64,000 nt of DNA from contig NZ_JNYE01000009.1 in assembly GCF_000717185.1 (NCBI RefSeq), forward strand, positions 1 through 64,000, read 5' to 3'. Numbering within the stretch: the stretch's first letter is position 1; the number at the start of each line of letters is the position of its first letter. The position numbers and the translations under genes are program-made. The stretch comes from Kitasatospora phosalacinea. GTDB lineage: Bacteria > Actinomycetota > Actinomycetes > Streptomycetales > Streptomycetaceae. Positions 32,035 through 39,922 of this stretch are shown here, one piece after another. Below the pieces are notes generated by a model. It had not been told where the DNA came from. It made no database searches and was given only the letters and a program-made list of their open reading frames with translations.

Positions 32035-34893
32035 GTGACGCCAGTGCCTACCAGCCCCACGCCCGAAGAGCAGCTCAGCCCCGCCGAGCGCTACGCCGCC
32101 GCCCGCGAGCGCGCCAAGGAGCAGGCCACCGCCTTCCACGGCTTCCAGCAGCTGTACGACTTCCCGCTCGACGACTTCCAGGTCCGCGCCTGCCGGACGC
32201 TGGAGGACGGCAAGGGCGTCCTGGTCGCCGCGCCGACCGGCTCCGGCAAGACCATCGTCGGCGAGTTCGCCGTCCACCTGGCGCTGGCCGGCGGCCGCAA
32301 GTGCTTCTACACCACGCCGATCAAGGCGCTGTCCAACCAGAAGTACGGGGACCTGGTCAAGCGCTACGGCCAGGCCAAGGTCGGCCTGCTCACCGGCGAC
32401 AACTCCGTCAACGGGGACGCGCCGGTCGTCGTGATGACCACCGAGGTCCTGCGGAACATGCTGTACGCGGGCTCCAGCGCCCTCGACGGCCTCGGCTACG
32501 TGGTGATGGACGAGGTGCACTACCTCGCCGACCGGTTCCGCGGCGCCGTCTGGGAGGAGGTCATCATCCACCTCCCCGAGTCGGTGACCCTGGTGTCGCT
32601 CTCCGCGACCGTCTCCAACGCCGAGGAGTTCGGCGACTGGCTGGACACCGTCCGCGGCGGCACCGAGGTGATCGTCTCCGAGCACCGCCCCGTCCCGCTC
32701 TGGCAGCACGTGATGGCCGGCAACCGGATGTACGACCTGTTCGCCAGCCCCGACCGGGACGGCCGCCCCAAGGGCAGCCTGAAGAACCCCGCCAAGGCCG
32801 TCAACCCCGAACTCGTCCGCCTCGCCCGCTCCGAGTCCGACCGCGGCCGCGACCGGTTCGCCCGCGGCCGCGGCCGCTCGATGCCCGCCGGCCGCCCCGG
32901 CCGGGTCTGGACGCCCGGCCGGGTCGACGTCATCGACCGGCTCGACGCCGAGGGCCTGCTCCCCGCCATCACCTTCATCTTCAGCCGGGCCGGCTGCGAG
33001 GCCGCCGTCCAGCAGTGCCTCAACTCCGGCCTGCGCCTGAACCGGGACGCCGACCGCTTCAAGGTCCGCCAGTTCGTCGAGGAGCGCTGCCGCGACATCC
33101 CCGACGAGGACCTGCACGTCCTCGGCTACTACGAGTGGCTGGACGGCCTGGAGCGCGGCATCGCCGCCCACCACGCCGGCATGCTGCCCCGGTTCAAGGA
33201 GGTCGTCGAGGAGCTGTTCGTCCAGGGCCTGGTCAAGGCCGTCTTCGCCACCGAGACGCTCGCCCTCGGCATCAACATGCCCGCCCGCTCGGTGGTCATG
33301 GAGAAGCTCGTCAAGTGGAACGGCGAGACCCACGCCGACATCACCCCCGGCGAGTACACCCAGCTCACCGGCCGGGCCGGCCGCCGCGGCATCGACGTCG
33401 AGGGCCACGCCGTCGTCCTGTGGCAGCGCGGGCTCGACCCGGAGGCGCTGGCCGGCCTGGCCGGCACCCGCACCTACCCGCTCAAGTCCTCCTTCCGCCC
33501 CTCGTACAACATGGCCGTCAACCTGGTCGGCCAGTTCGGGCGGCACCGCTCCCGCGAACTGCTGGAGACCTCCTTCGCGCAGTTCCAGGCCGACCGCTCG
33601 GTCGTCGGCATCGCCCGGCAGGTGCAGCGCAACGAGGAGGGCCTGGACGGCTACCGCGAGTCGATGACCTGCCACCTCGGCGACTTCGACGAGTACATGC
33701 GGCTGCGCCGCGAGCTCAAGGACCGCGAGAACGAGCTCGCCCGCGAGGGCTCCAGCCAGCGCTGGGCCGCCGCCGTCGAGTCCATCGAGCAGCTCAGGCC
33801 GGGCGACATCATCCACGTCCCGACCGGCAAGTTCGCCGGGCTCGCGCTGGTCATCGACCCCGGCCTGCCGCCGGTCAGCCGCAACGGGCACGGCCGCGGC
33901 GGGCCCCGCCACCCGGACTTCCAGGACGGGCCGCGCCCCGTCGTGCTCACCGCCGAGCGCCAGGTCAAGCGCCTCGCGATGATCGACTTCCCGCACCCCG
34001 TCGCCGCCGTGGACCGGATGCGCATCCCCAAGTCCTTCAACCCGCGCAGCCCGCAGTCCCGCCGCGACCTCGCCTCCGCCCTGCGCACCAAGGCCGGCCA
34101 CCTCGAACCCGAGCGCCACCGCAAGGGCCGCGCGGCCGCCGCCGACGACCCCGAGATCAGCCGCCTGCGCACCGCCCTGCGCCAGCACCCCTGCCACGGC
34201 TGCGACGAACGCGAGGACCACGCCCGCTGGTCCGAGCGCTACCACCGCCTGCACCGCGACACCGAACTCCTCGAACGCCGGATGCGCTCCCGCACCCACA
34301 CCATCGCCCGCACCTTCGACCGGGTCTGCGGCCTGCTCACCGACCTCGGCTACCTCAGCGGCGACACCGTCACCGCCGACGGCAAGCGCCTGGCCCGGCT
34401 CTACGGCGAACTCGACCTGCTCGCCTCCGAGTGCATCCGCGAAGGCGTCTGGGACGGCCTCGCCGCCGCCGAACTCGCCGCCTGCGCCTCGGCCCTGGTC
34501 TACGAGGCCCGCCAGTCCGACGACGCCGTCGCCCCGCGCGTCCCCGAGGGCGGCGCCAAGGACGCCCTCGGCAAGATGGTCCGGATCTGGGGCAGGCTCG
34601 ACGCGCTGGAGGAGCAGCACAAGATCTCCACCGCGGAGGGCGTCGGCCAGCGCGAACCCGACCTCGGCTTCGCCTGGACCGCCTACCGCTGGGCCCTCGG
34701 CCACGACCTCGACGCCGTCCTGCGCGACGCCGACATGCCCGCCGGCGACTTCGTCCGCTGGACGAAGCAGCTCATCGACGTCCTCGGCCAGATCCAGGAC
34801 GCCGCGGGCGACAACACCGACCTCCGCAAGACCGCCCGCAAGGCGGTCGACGGCATGCGGCGCGGCATCATCGCGTACTCGTCGGTGGGCTAG
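32035..34893 (+). CDS. helY: DEAD/DEAH-box RNA helicase, HelY/Mtr4 (Ski2-like) family
   Basis: A 952-residue superfamily 2 helicase. Motif I is APTGSGKT, motif II DEVH in VVMDEVHYLAD, motif III SLSATVSN, and motif VI QLTGRAGRRGID. A C-terminal DSHCT-type domain follows, typical of Mtr4/Ski2 proteins and of actinobacterial HelY, which is about this size. A middle insertion (RGRDRFARGRGRSMPAGRPGR) is Arg/Gly-rich and may bind RNA. The GTG at 32035 follows GGGAAGAA; GTG at 32044 is an alternative. Expected role is RNA processing or turnover. It stands alone and ends at a strong hairpin. Confidence 0.95.
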   Translation: MTPVPTSPTPEEQLSPAERYAAARERAKEQATAFHGFQQLYDFPLDDFQVRACRTLEDGKGVLVAAPTGSGKTIVGEFAVHLALAGGRKCFYTTPIKALSNQKYGDLVKRYGQAKVGLLTGDNSVNGDAPVVVMTTEVLRNMLYAGSSALDGLGYVVMDEVHYLADRFRGAVWEEVIIHLPESVTLVSLSATVSNAEEFGDWLDTVRGGTEVIVSEHRPVPLWQHVMAGNRMYDLFASPDRDGRPKGSLKNPAKAVNPELVRLARSESDRGRDRFARGRGRSMPAGRPGRVWTPGRVDVIDRLDAEGLLPAITFIFSRAGCEAAVQQCLNSGLRLNRDADRFKVRQFVEERCRDIPDEDLHVLGYYEWLDGLERGIAAHHAGMLPRFKEVVEELFVQGLVKAVFATETLALGINMPARSVVMEKLVKWNGETHADITPGEYTQLTGRAGRRGIDVEGHAVVLWQRGLDPEALAGLAGTRTYPLKSSFRPSYNMAVNLVGQFGRHRSRELLETSFAQFQADRSVVGIARQVQRNEEGLDGYRESMTCHLGDFDEYMRLRRELKDRENELAREGSSQRWAAAVESIEQLRPGDIIHVPTGKFAGLALVIDPGLPPVSRNGHGRGGPRHPDFQDGPRPVVLTAERQVKRLAMIDFPHPVAAVDRMRIPKSFNPRSPQSRRDLASALRTKAGHLEPERHRKGRAAAADDPEISRLRTALRQHPCHGCDEREDHARWSERYHRLHRDTELLERRMRSRTHTIARTFDRVCGLLTDLGYLSGDTVTADGKRLARLYGELDLLASECIREGVWDGLAAAELAACASALVYEARQSDDAVAPRVPEGGAKDALGKMVRIWGRLDALEEQHKISTAEGVGQREPDLGFAWTAYRWALGHDLDAVLRDADMPAGDFVRWTKQLIDVLGQIQDAAGDNTDLRKTARKAVDGMRRGIIAYSSVG

Positions 34894-34944
34894 CCGCTCC
34901 GGCGGACGGGCCCGGCCACTCCCTCGCCCGGAGCGGCCGGGCCC
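34894..34944. terminator. Strong hairpin after helY (bidirectional)
   Basis: GGGCCCGGCC (34908-34917) and GGCCGGGCCC (34935-34944) are perfect complements. An alternative perfect pair, CCGCTCCGG (from 34894) and CCGGAGCGG, overlaps it, so two structures compete. It lies between the convergent stops of helY (34893) and the hypothetical gene (34956). Confidence 0.65.
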
Positions 34945-34955
34945 CTTCGCGTCCG

Positions 34956-35825
34956 TCACCGGCAGGTGTCGGCGTCCTCCCGTTCGCTCCCGCCGCGGAT
35001 CCGGTAGACGCTGGGCCGCAGCTCCTCGGAGAGCGCCCGCACCAGCGGTTCCGCCTCCGGCGACCAGCGGGTCTCGTCCGACCAGACGACGTCCGCCAGC
35101 ACGGGCACGTCACCGGCCGCCAGGAAGGACAGGTCGACCCCGCGGGCGTCGACCTGGCGCCTGGCCAGCGCGCGCAGCGTGAACCAGCTGTGCCCGGGGA
35201 GGGTGCGTGTGATGCTGATGGCCGCGGTGAAGTCGACGCCGTGCACGATGGCCGCGTACAGCTCGTGGCCCACGTGCGGGAAGGGGAGGAACCGGCGGAC
35301 CAGCGCGAGGTTCGGCGCGATCTTCCGGGCCAGACCGAGGAGGTGCTCCAGCTCGCGGGTGCGTGCCCGGTCGAGCAGGGCGCGCACCTCGTCCGAGGCG
35401 GACGGGTGGCGGGGCACCTCGACGACGGTCCAGACGTCCGTGGCGGAGACGGTGCAGCGGTCCCCGCGAGGCCGGGGCGGCTCGTCCGTGTAGCGGCGCA
35501 GTGCGCGGGCGAGCCGGAGGGCGAGCTCGCCAGCCTCGACGAAGGCGAGGAGACGGGTGTGGTCCACACTGTCGTCGAACGGGAAGGCGGTGTCCGCGTA
35601 GGCCTGGGCGAGTTCGCGGATGCGGGCGAAGTTCCGGGTCAGGGTCCGGACCGCGATGAGGGTCGATGCGTCGGGGCCGGTTGACGCGGCCTCCTCGTGG
35701 GCCATCAGCGCGGTCAGCAGCGCGTTGCTGTCCGTCGTCGCCCTCACGTGCCGCAGCAGGTCCGCGGCGGTGGTGTGCAGCAGGGCGTCGAGGGCCTCAT
35801 CGGACGGGTCGTCGTGGTCGTTCAC
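34956..35825 (-). CDS. Hypothetical protein in ECF sigma operon
   Basis: A 289-residue soluble protein I do not recognise. It is mostly alpha-helical, with charged stretches such as NFARIRELAQAYADTAFPFDD and RALLDRARTRELEHLLGLARK. There is no membrane segment or signal peptide. It is the third gene of an operon with an ECF sigma factor and a small membrane protein. The GTG at 35825 has GGAGGG 7 bases upstream and overlaps the sigma factor stop by four bases, so equal production is likely. It could regulate the sigma factor, but it lacks the cysteine-zinc motif of common anti-sigma factors. Confidence 0.72.
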   Translation of the reverse strand: MNDHDDPSDEALDALLHTTAADLLRHVRATTDSNALLTALMAHEEAASTGPDASTLIAVRTLTRNFARIRELAQAYADTAFPFDDSVDHTRLLAFVEAGELALRLARALRRYTDEPPRPRGDRCTVSATDVWTVVEVPRHPSASDEVRALLDRARTRELEHLLGLARKIAPNLALVRRFLPFPHVGHELYAAIVHGVDFTAAISITRTLPGHSWFTLRALARRQVDARGVDLSFLAAGDVPVLADVVWSDETRWSPEAEPLVRALSEELRPSVYRIRGGSEREDADTCR

Positions 35826-36430
35826 CGGGTTCCCTCCTTCGCGGTCAAGTCCCGGGCCAGTTCGCGGCGGAGGGCCGTCCGGCCCTGTTTGCGCAGGTCG
35901 CGGACCTTCTGGGTGGTCACCTTGAGCAGGTCCGCGATCTCGGACTCGGTGGCCTCGTCCAGGGTGAGGGCGAGGACGGCCCGCTGCGGTTCGGGGAGGG
36001 CGGCCAGGGCGTTCAGCACGGTCAGGGTCTGGGCGGTCAGGTCGGCGTGGTCCGGGGCGGGGGAGGGCGTCTCGGGGGGTTCGGCCACGGGCACGGTCAG
36101 CGGCTGGACGCGCTTGCGCCCCGGCGGCCGCATGTGCACGTTCCAGGTGACCCGGCGCAGCCAGCCGAACTGGTTGCCGATCGTCTCCCACCGCCCGGCC
36201 AGGACTTGGTGCCAGGCCTGCAGGACGGCCTCCTGGACGGCGTCCTCGGCGTCCTGGCGGTTCACCCCGCGCAGCATCAGCAGTCGGACCAGCCGTGGGT
36301 GGGCCTCGTCCAGGAGGGCCAGGAACTCACCGCGCACGCGTCCCATCCTGGCGTCCACCGCGGCGGCGGGGTGGCTCTTCCCGGTGACCGGACCGTCCGT
36401 GCGCCGTGAAGCGGTGTCATCGGTGTCCAC
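35822..36430 (-). CDS. ECF-type RNA polymerase sigma factor
   Basis: A 202-residue sigma-70-family protein of the extracytoplasmic-function type. Region 2 lies at about 40-105 (PRLVRLLMLRGVNRQDAEDAVQEAVLQAWHQ). Region 4 lies at about 135-190 (LAALPEPQRAVLALTLDEATESEIADLLKVTTQKVRDLRKQ). Region 2.2 is clear, but the DNA-recognition part of region 4 is atypical (TTQKVRDLR in place of the commoner GTVKSRL). The GTG at 36430 lies inside the 3' end of the small membrane-protein gene, overlapping by 14 bases. No classical anti-sigma gene is adjacent. Confidence 0.88.
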   Translation of the reverse strand: MDTDDTASRRTDGPVTGKSHPAAAVDARMGRVRGEFLALLDEAHPRLVRLLMLRGVNRQDAEDAVQEAVLQAWHQVLAGRWETIGNQFGWLRRVTWNVHMRPPGRKRVQPLTVPVAEPPETPSPAPDHADLTAQTLTVLNALAALPEPQRAVLALTLDEATESEIADLLKVTTQKVRDLRKQGRTALRRELARDLTAKEGTR

Positions 36431-36641
36431 GCGCGGGGCCCTTCCGGTTGCCGACCTCGATCAGCACGCCGCGCTCGCCGAGGTCGACGATCCGGCTGCC
36501 CGCCGGGAGCTCCCGCAGGTGCTGACGCCGCGACAGCTCCCGTTCGCGCCGCACCTGCACGCGCGCCTTGCACCAGGCCGCCGTGACGCCGGTGACCAGC
36601 GTGCCCGCCGTGGCTGCCAACAACGTGACGCCGGGATCCAT
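36417..36641 (-). CDS. Small single-pass membrane protein in ECF sigma operon
   Basis: A 74-residue protein with one membrane helix (about 4-24, VTLLAATAGTLVTGVTAAW), then a basic helix (KARVQVRRERELSRRQHLREL) and a short beta-like end (SRIVDLGERGVLIEVGNRKG). The topology suggests an external N-terminus and cytoplasmic basic part. The ATG at 36641 has AGGAGG close upstream. It is the first gene of the sigma factor operon and overlaps it by 14 bases. It might anchor or sense for the sigma factor; this is inference. Confidence 0.72.
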   Translation of the reverse strand: MDPGVTLLAATAGTLVTGVTAAWCKARVQVRRERELSRRQHLRELPAGSRIVDLGERGVLIEVGNRKGPARGHR

Positions 36642-36741
36642 GGCTCCTCCTGACCGTCCCCGGGGCCGGCCCGCTGCCGCCCCCTGTCCCTCTGTGGCCG
36701 TCCGGGAGCATGATCGGGAAGCCGGGGGCGGGATTTCGCGG

Positions 36742-37776
36742 TCAGCGGTGCGGCACCGGCCCCGTGGAGTCGCGGACGATGAGTTCGGTGGCGAGTTCGA
36801 CGTGCAGGGCTTCGACGGCGGTGCCTTCCAGGAGGCGGAGGAGGAGGCTGACGGCCAGGCCGCCGAGTTCTTCCAGGGGTTGGCGGACGGTGGTGAGGGT
36901 GGGGACGGAGGTGCGGCTGAGGTAGTCGTCGTCGAAGCCGACGAGGGAGAGGTCGGCGGGGACGCGGAGGTTGCGGTCGTGGGCGGCGCGGAGGGCGCCG
37001 ATGGCGGCCTTGTCGTTGAAGGCGACGAGGGCGGTGGGGCGGTCGGGGAGGTCGAGGAGGCGGCCGGCGGCGGTGTGGCCCCAGTCGCTGGTGGGTTCGA
37101 TGCTGGTGACGAGTTCCGGGGGGATGAGGACGCCGGCCTCGGCGAGGGCGGCGGTGTGGCCGGCGAAGCGGGAGGCGGAGGCGAGCCAGTCGTCGGGGCC
37201 GTTGATGAAGCCGATCCGGCGGTGGCCGAGGGCGACGAGGTGGGCGGTGAGGTTGCGGGCGCCGGTGAAGTGGGAGGCGGAGACGGCGGCGATGTCGCGG
37301 GGGACGGGGGTGCGGGGGTCGACGACGACGAACGGGAAGTCCTGGCGCCGGAGTTGTTCGAGCTCCGCACCGTCCTCGACCGGGAGGACGAGGAGCGCCC
37401 CGGCGAGGTCGCGGCGGCGGGGGAGTTCGGCGAGCGCCCCGTTGTGCTGGGCGGAGCTGCCCGCGCTGAGGATCAGCTCCCGGCCGTGCCGGTCGAGCGC
37501 TTCGGCGACGGCGGTGACGATGGTGCCGAAGTAGTCGGTGAGCAGGTAGGGGCAGCGGACGAAGACGGCGCCGGGCCGGGCGGTGCGCTTGGCGGCGGGG
37601 CCGGGGTCGGGCGCGCCGAGCCGTTCCATCGCCTCCCGGACGGCGGCCTCGGTCTGCCCGGAGACGGCGGCCTGGCCGGTCAGGACGCGGGAGACGGTCG
37701 CGGGGGAGACCCCGGCGGCGGCCGCGATCTCCCGGACGGTGACCCGCGCGGACTTCGGCCTACCCATGTGTTTCAT
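36742..37776 (-). CDS. LacI family transcriptional regulator
   Basis: A 344-residue sugar-responsive repressor. The N-terminal helix-turn-helix reads VTVREIAAAAGVSPATVSRVLTG (about 12-34), then a hinge and the periplasmic-binding-protein-like core with GHRRIGFINGPDDW and ALVAFNDKAAIGAL. It is divergent from two secreted GH30 glycosidases, its likely targets. The start ATG at 37776 lies inside a GTTTCAT repeat that looks like its own operator; ATG at 37767 is an alternative. Neither has a clear ribosome site. Autorepression plus control of the GH30 genes is expected. Confidence 0.93.
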   Translation of the reverse strand: MKHMGRPKSARVTVREIAAAAGVSPATVSRVLTGQAAVSGQTEAAVREAMERLGAPDPGPAAKRTARPGAVFVRCPYLLTDYFGTIVTAVAEALDRHGRELILSAGSSAQHNGALAELPRRRDLAGALLVLPVEDGAELEQLRRQDFPFVVVDPRTPVPRDIAAVSASHFTGARNLTAHLVALGHRRIGFINGPDDWLASASRFAGHTAALAEAGVLIPPELVTSIEPTSDWGHTAAGRLLDLPDRPTALVAFNDKAAIGALRAAHDRNLRVPADLSLVGFDDDYLSRTSVPTLTTVRQPLEELGGLAVSLLLRLLEGTAVEALHVELATELIVRDSTGPVPHR

Positions 37777-37789
37777 TGTTTCGTTTCAT
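37770..37789. promoter_or_regulatory. LacI-side operator with two GTTTCAT copies
   Basis: GTTTCAT occurs at 37770-37776 and 37783-37789, 13 bases apart, and the second is followed by GGAAG, giving near symmetry (TTTCATGGAA). The first copy contains the start codon of the LacI gene on the minus strand. Binding here would block the regulator's own expression. Confidence 0.55.
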
Positions 37790-37889
37790 GGAAGCGATCT
37801 TACATCTCCCAACTCGCAAGGGGTGCACGAATCTTGACACGGGGAAAGCCGGTGCCGTTTCCTGAACGCACTGCACGGATTGCAGAAAT

Positions 37890-37909
37890 GTTTCATTTTG
37901 TTTCATGAA
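37890..37909. promoter_or_regulatory. GH30-side operator with two GTTTCAT copies
   Basis: GTTTCAT occurs at 37890-37896 and 37900-37906, 10 bases apart. Symmetric cores GAAATGTTTC (37885-37894) and TTTCATGAA (37901-37909) are embedded. The site lies 20-40 bases before the first GH30 gene. The same repeat at the LacI start suggests the LacI protein binds both ends of this divergent region, perhaps looping the DNA. Confidence 0.55.
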
Positions 37910-37928
37910 GGAAGCGGAAGGACCACCG

Positions 37929-39848
37929 ATGTACCGACGCGCGCTCGGCACCGCCACGGCCGCCGCCCTGGCCCTGACCCTGACGGGAGCGGCCCCCGCG
38001 CCCTCGCACCGGCCCGCCGCCGAGGTCCAGGTCTGGGTCACCACCCCGGACGGGGCCGAACTGCTGCACCAGCGGCCGTCGGTGGCCTTCCACCCGGGCG
38101 CGTCCGCCCGCACCACGATCACCGTCGACCCGGGGCAGGCCTTCCAGCGCATGGACGGCTTCGGCGCCTCGATCACCGACTCCTCCGCCGCCGTCCTGAG
38201 CGCCCTGCCCCCGGCCGACCGGGACGCCGCGCTGCGCCGCCTCTTCGACCCGGCCGCGGGCATCGGCATCAGCATGGTGCGCCAGCCGATCGGCTCCTCC
38301 GACTTCACGGCCGCCGCCGCGCACTACACCTACGACGACGTCCCGGCCGGGCAGAGCGACTTCGCGCTGAGCCGCTTCTCGATCGCCCACGACGAGCAGC
38401 AGGTGCTGCCGCTGCTGCGCCGGGCCCGGAGCCTCAACCCGGAGTTGAAGGTGGTGGCGACCCCGTGGAGCCCGCCCGCCTGGATGAAGACCGGCGACTC
38501 GCTGCTGGAAGGCAGGCTCAAGGACGACCCGGCGGTCTACGACGCGTACGCCCGCTACCTGGTGAAGTTCGTGCAGGCGTACGCGGCGGCCGGCGTCCCG
38601 GTGGACTACCTGACGGTGCAGAACGAGCCGCAGAACCGCAAGCCCAACGCGTACCCGGGCACCGACCTGACCGCCGAGCAGGAGGAGAAGGTCATCGAGG
38701 CGCTCGGGCCGCTGCTGCGCAAGGCCAGCCCGCGCACCAGGATCCTCGGCTACGACCACAACTGGGCCACCCACCCGGACGACGTCGCCAACACCCCGCC
38801 CGGCGCGGACCCGGAGACCGACTACCCCTACCGGCTGCTGGACAGCGGCGCCGCCCGGTGGCTGGCCGGGACGGCCTACCACTGCTACGCGGGCGACCCC
38901 TCCGCGCAGAGCGCGCTGCACGAGGCGTACCCGGACAAGGGCATCTGGTTCACCGAGTGCTCGGGCTCGCACGGGCCGGACGACACCGCCGCGCAGACCT
39001 TCCGCGGGACGCTGACCTGGCACGCCCGCAACCTGACCGTCGGCGCGACCCGCAACTGGGCCAAGTCGGTGCTCAACTGGAACATCGCGCTGAACGAGCA
39101 CGACGGCCCGCACAACGGCGGCTGCGGCACCTGCACCGCGCTGCTGACCGTGCACGGGGACGGCGGCGTGACCACCGGCGCCGAGTACTACACCATCGGC
39201 CACCTGTCGAAGTTCGTCCGCCCCGGCGCCGTCCGGATCGCCAGCACCAGCTTCGGGACGCCGGGCTGGAACGGGCAGTTGACCGACGTCGCGTTCACCG
39301 ATCCGGACGGGTCGACCGTGCTGGTGGTGCACAACGAGAACGACGCGCCGCGCGACTTCGCCGTCGCGGTCGGCGGGCAGAGCTTCGAGTACACCCTGCC
39401 CGGCGGGGCGCTCGCCACCTTCCGCTGGCCCGGGTCCGGTGCGCCGAAGGCCGACCGGCGCGAGGTGCCGCTCACCGGCGCCACCGCCACCGCCCGACCG
39501 GCCGCCGCGGACGCCAAGTCGGCGATCGACGCGGACGCCTCCACCCGGTGGAGCACCGGGCAGGCCCAGGCCCCCGGCCAGTACCTGCAGATCGACCTCG
39601 GGCGGCGCACCGCCTTCGACCGGATCGCCCTCGACAGCGGCGACAACCTCGGTGACCAGGCCCGCAGTTGGCGGATCGAGAGCAGCGAGGACGGCACCCG
39701 CTGGCACCCGCTCGCCACCGGCACCGGCGCTGGCCAGCTGACCACCGTCGACCTGCCGCGCAGCACCCGGGCCCGCTACCTGCGGATCACCAACACCGCT
39801 GCGGCGCCCGGCTGGTGGAGCCTCGCGGACGTCCGCCTCTACCGCTGA
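37929..39848 (+). CDS. Secreted GH30 glycoside hydrolase with C-terminal F5/8 type C (CBM32-like) domain
   Basis: A 639-residue extracellular enzyme. Residues 1-25 are a signal peptide (RRALGTATAAALALTLTG). The GH30 barrel and its side beta domain span about 33-475. The acid/base is E233 in TVQNEPQ and the nucleophile E343 in FTECSG. Subfamily members include glucosylceramidases, beta-1,6-glucanases and related enzymes. A discoidin-like carbohydrate-binding domain (about 485-639) contains DADASTRWSTG and YLQIDLG. The ATG at 37929 has GGAAGGA 8 bases upstream; the ATG at 37905 lies inside the operator and is less likely. Regulation by the divergent LacI protein is expected. Confidence 0.92.
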   Translation: MYRRALGTATAAALALTLTGAAPAPSHRPAAEVQVWVTTPDGAELLHQRPSVAFHPGASARTTITVDPGQAFQRMDGFGASITDSSAAVLSALPPADRDAALRRLFDPAAGIGISMVRQPIGSSDFTAAAAHYTYDDVPAGQSDFALSRFSIAHDEQQVLPLLRRARSLNPELKVVATPWSPPAWMKTGDSLLEGRLKDDPAVYDAYARYLVKFVQAYAAAGVPVDYLTVQNEPQNRKPNAYPGTDLTAEQEEKVIEALGPLLRKASPRTRILGYDHNWATHPDDVANTPPGADPETDYPYRLLDSGAARWLAGTAYHCYAGDPSAQSALHEAYPDKGIWFTECSGSHGPDDTAAQTFRGTLTWHARNLTVGATRNWAKSVLNWNIALNEHDGPHNGGCGTCTALLTVHGDGGVTTGAEYYTIGHLSKFVRPGAVRIASTSFGTPGWNGQLTDVAFTDPDGSTVLVVHNENDAPRDFAVAVGGQSFEYTLPGGALATFRWPGSGAPKADRREVPLTGATATARPAAADAKSAIDADASTRWSTGQAQAPGQYLQIDLGRRTAFDRIALDSGDNLGDQARSWRIESSEDGTRWHPLATGTGAGQLTTVDLPRSTRARYLRITNTAAAPGWWSLADVRLYR

Positions 39849-39922
39849 CCACCTCCGGTACGCGCACCGCCCCGCAGCACCCCGCAGTGCCAACACCCCA
39901 CCCCCCCACGAGGAGCAGTCCC

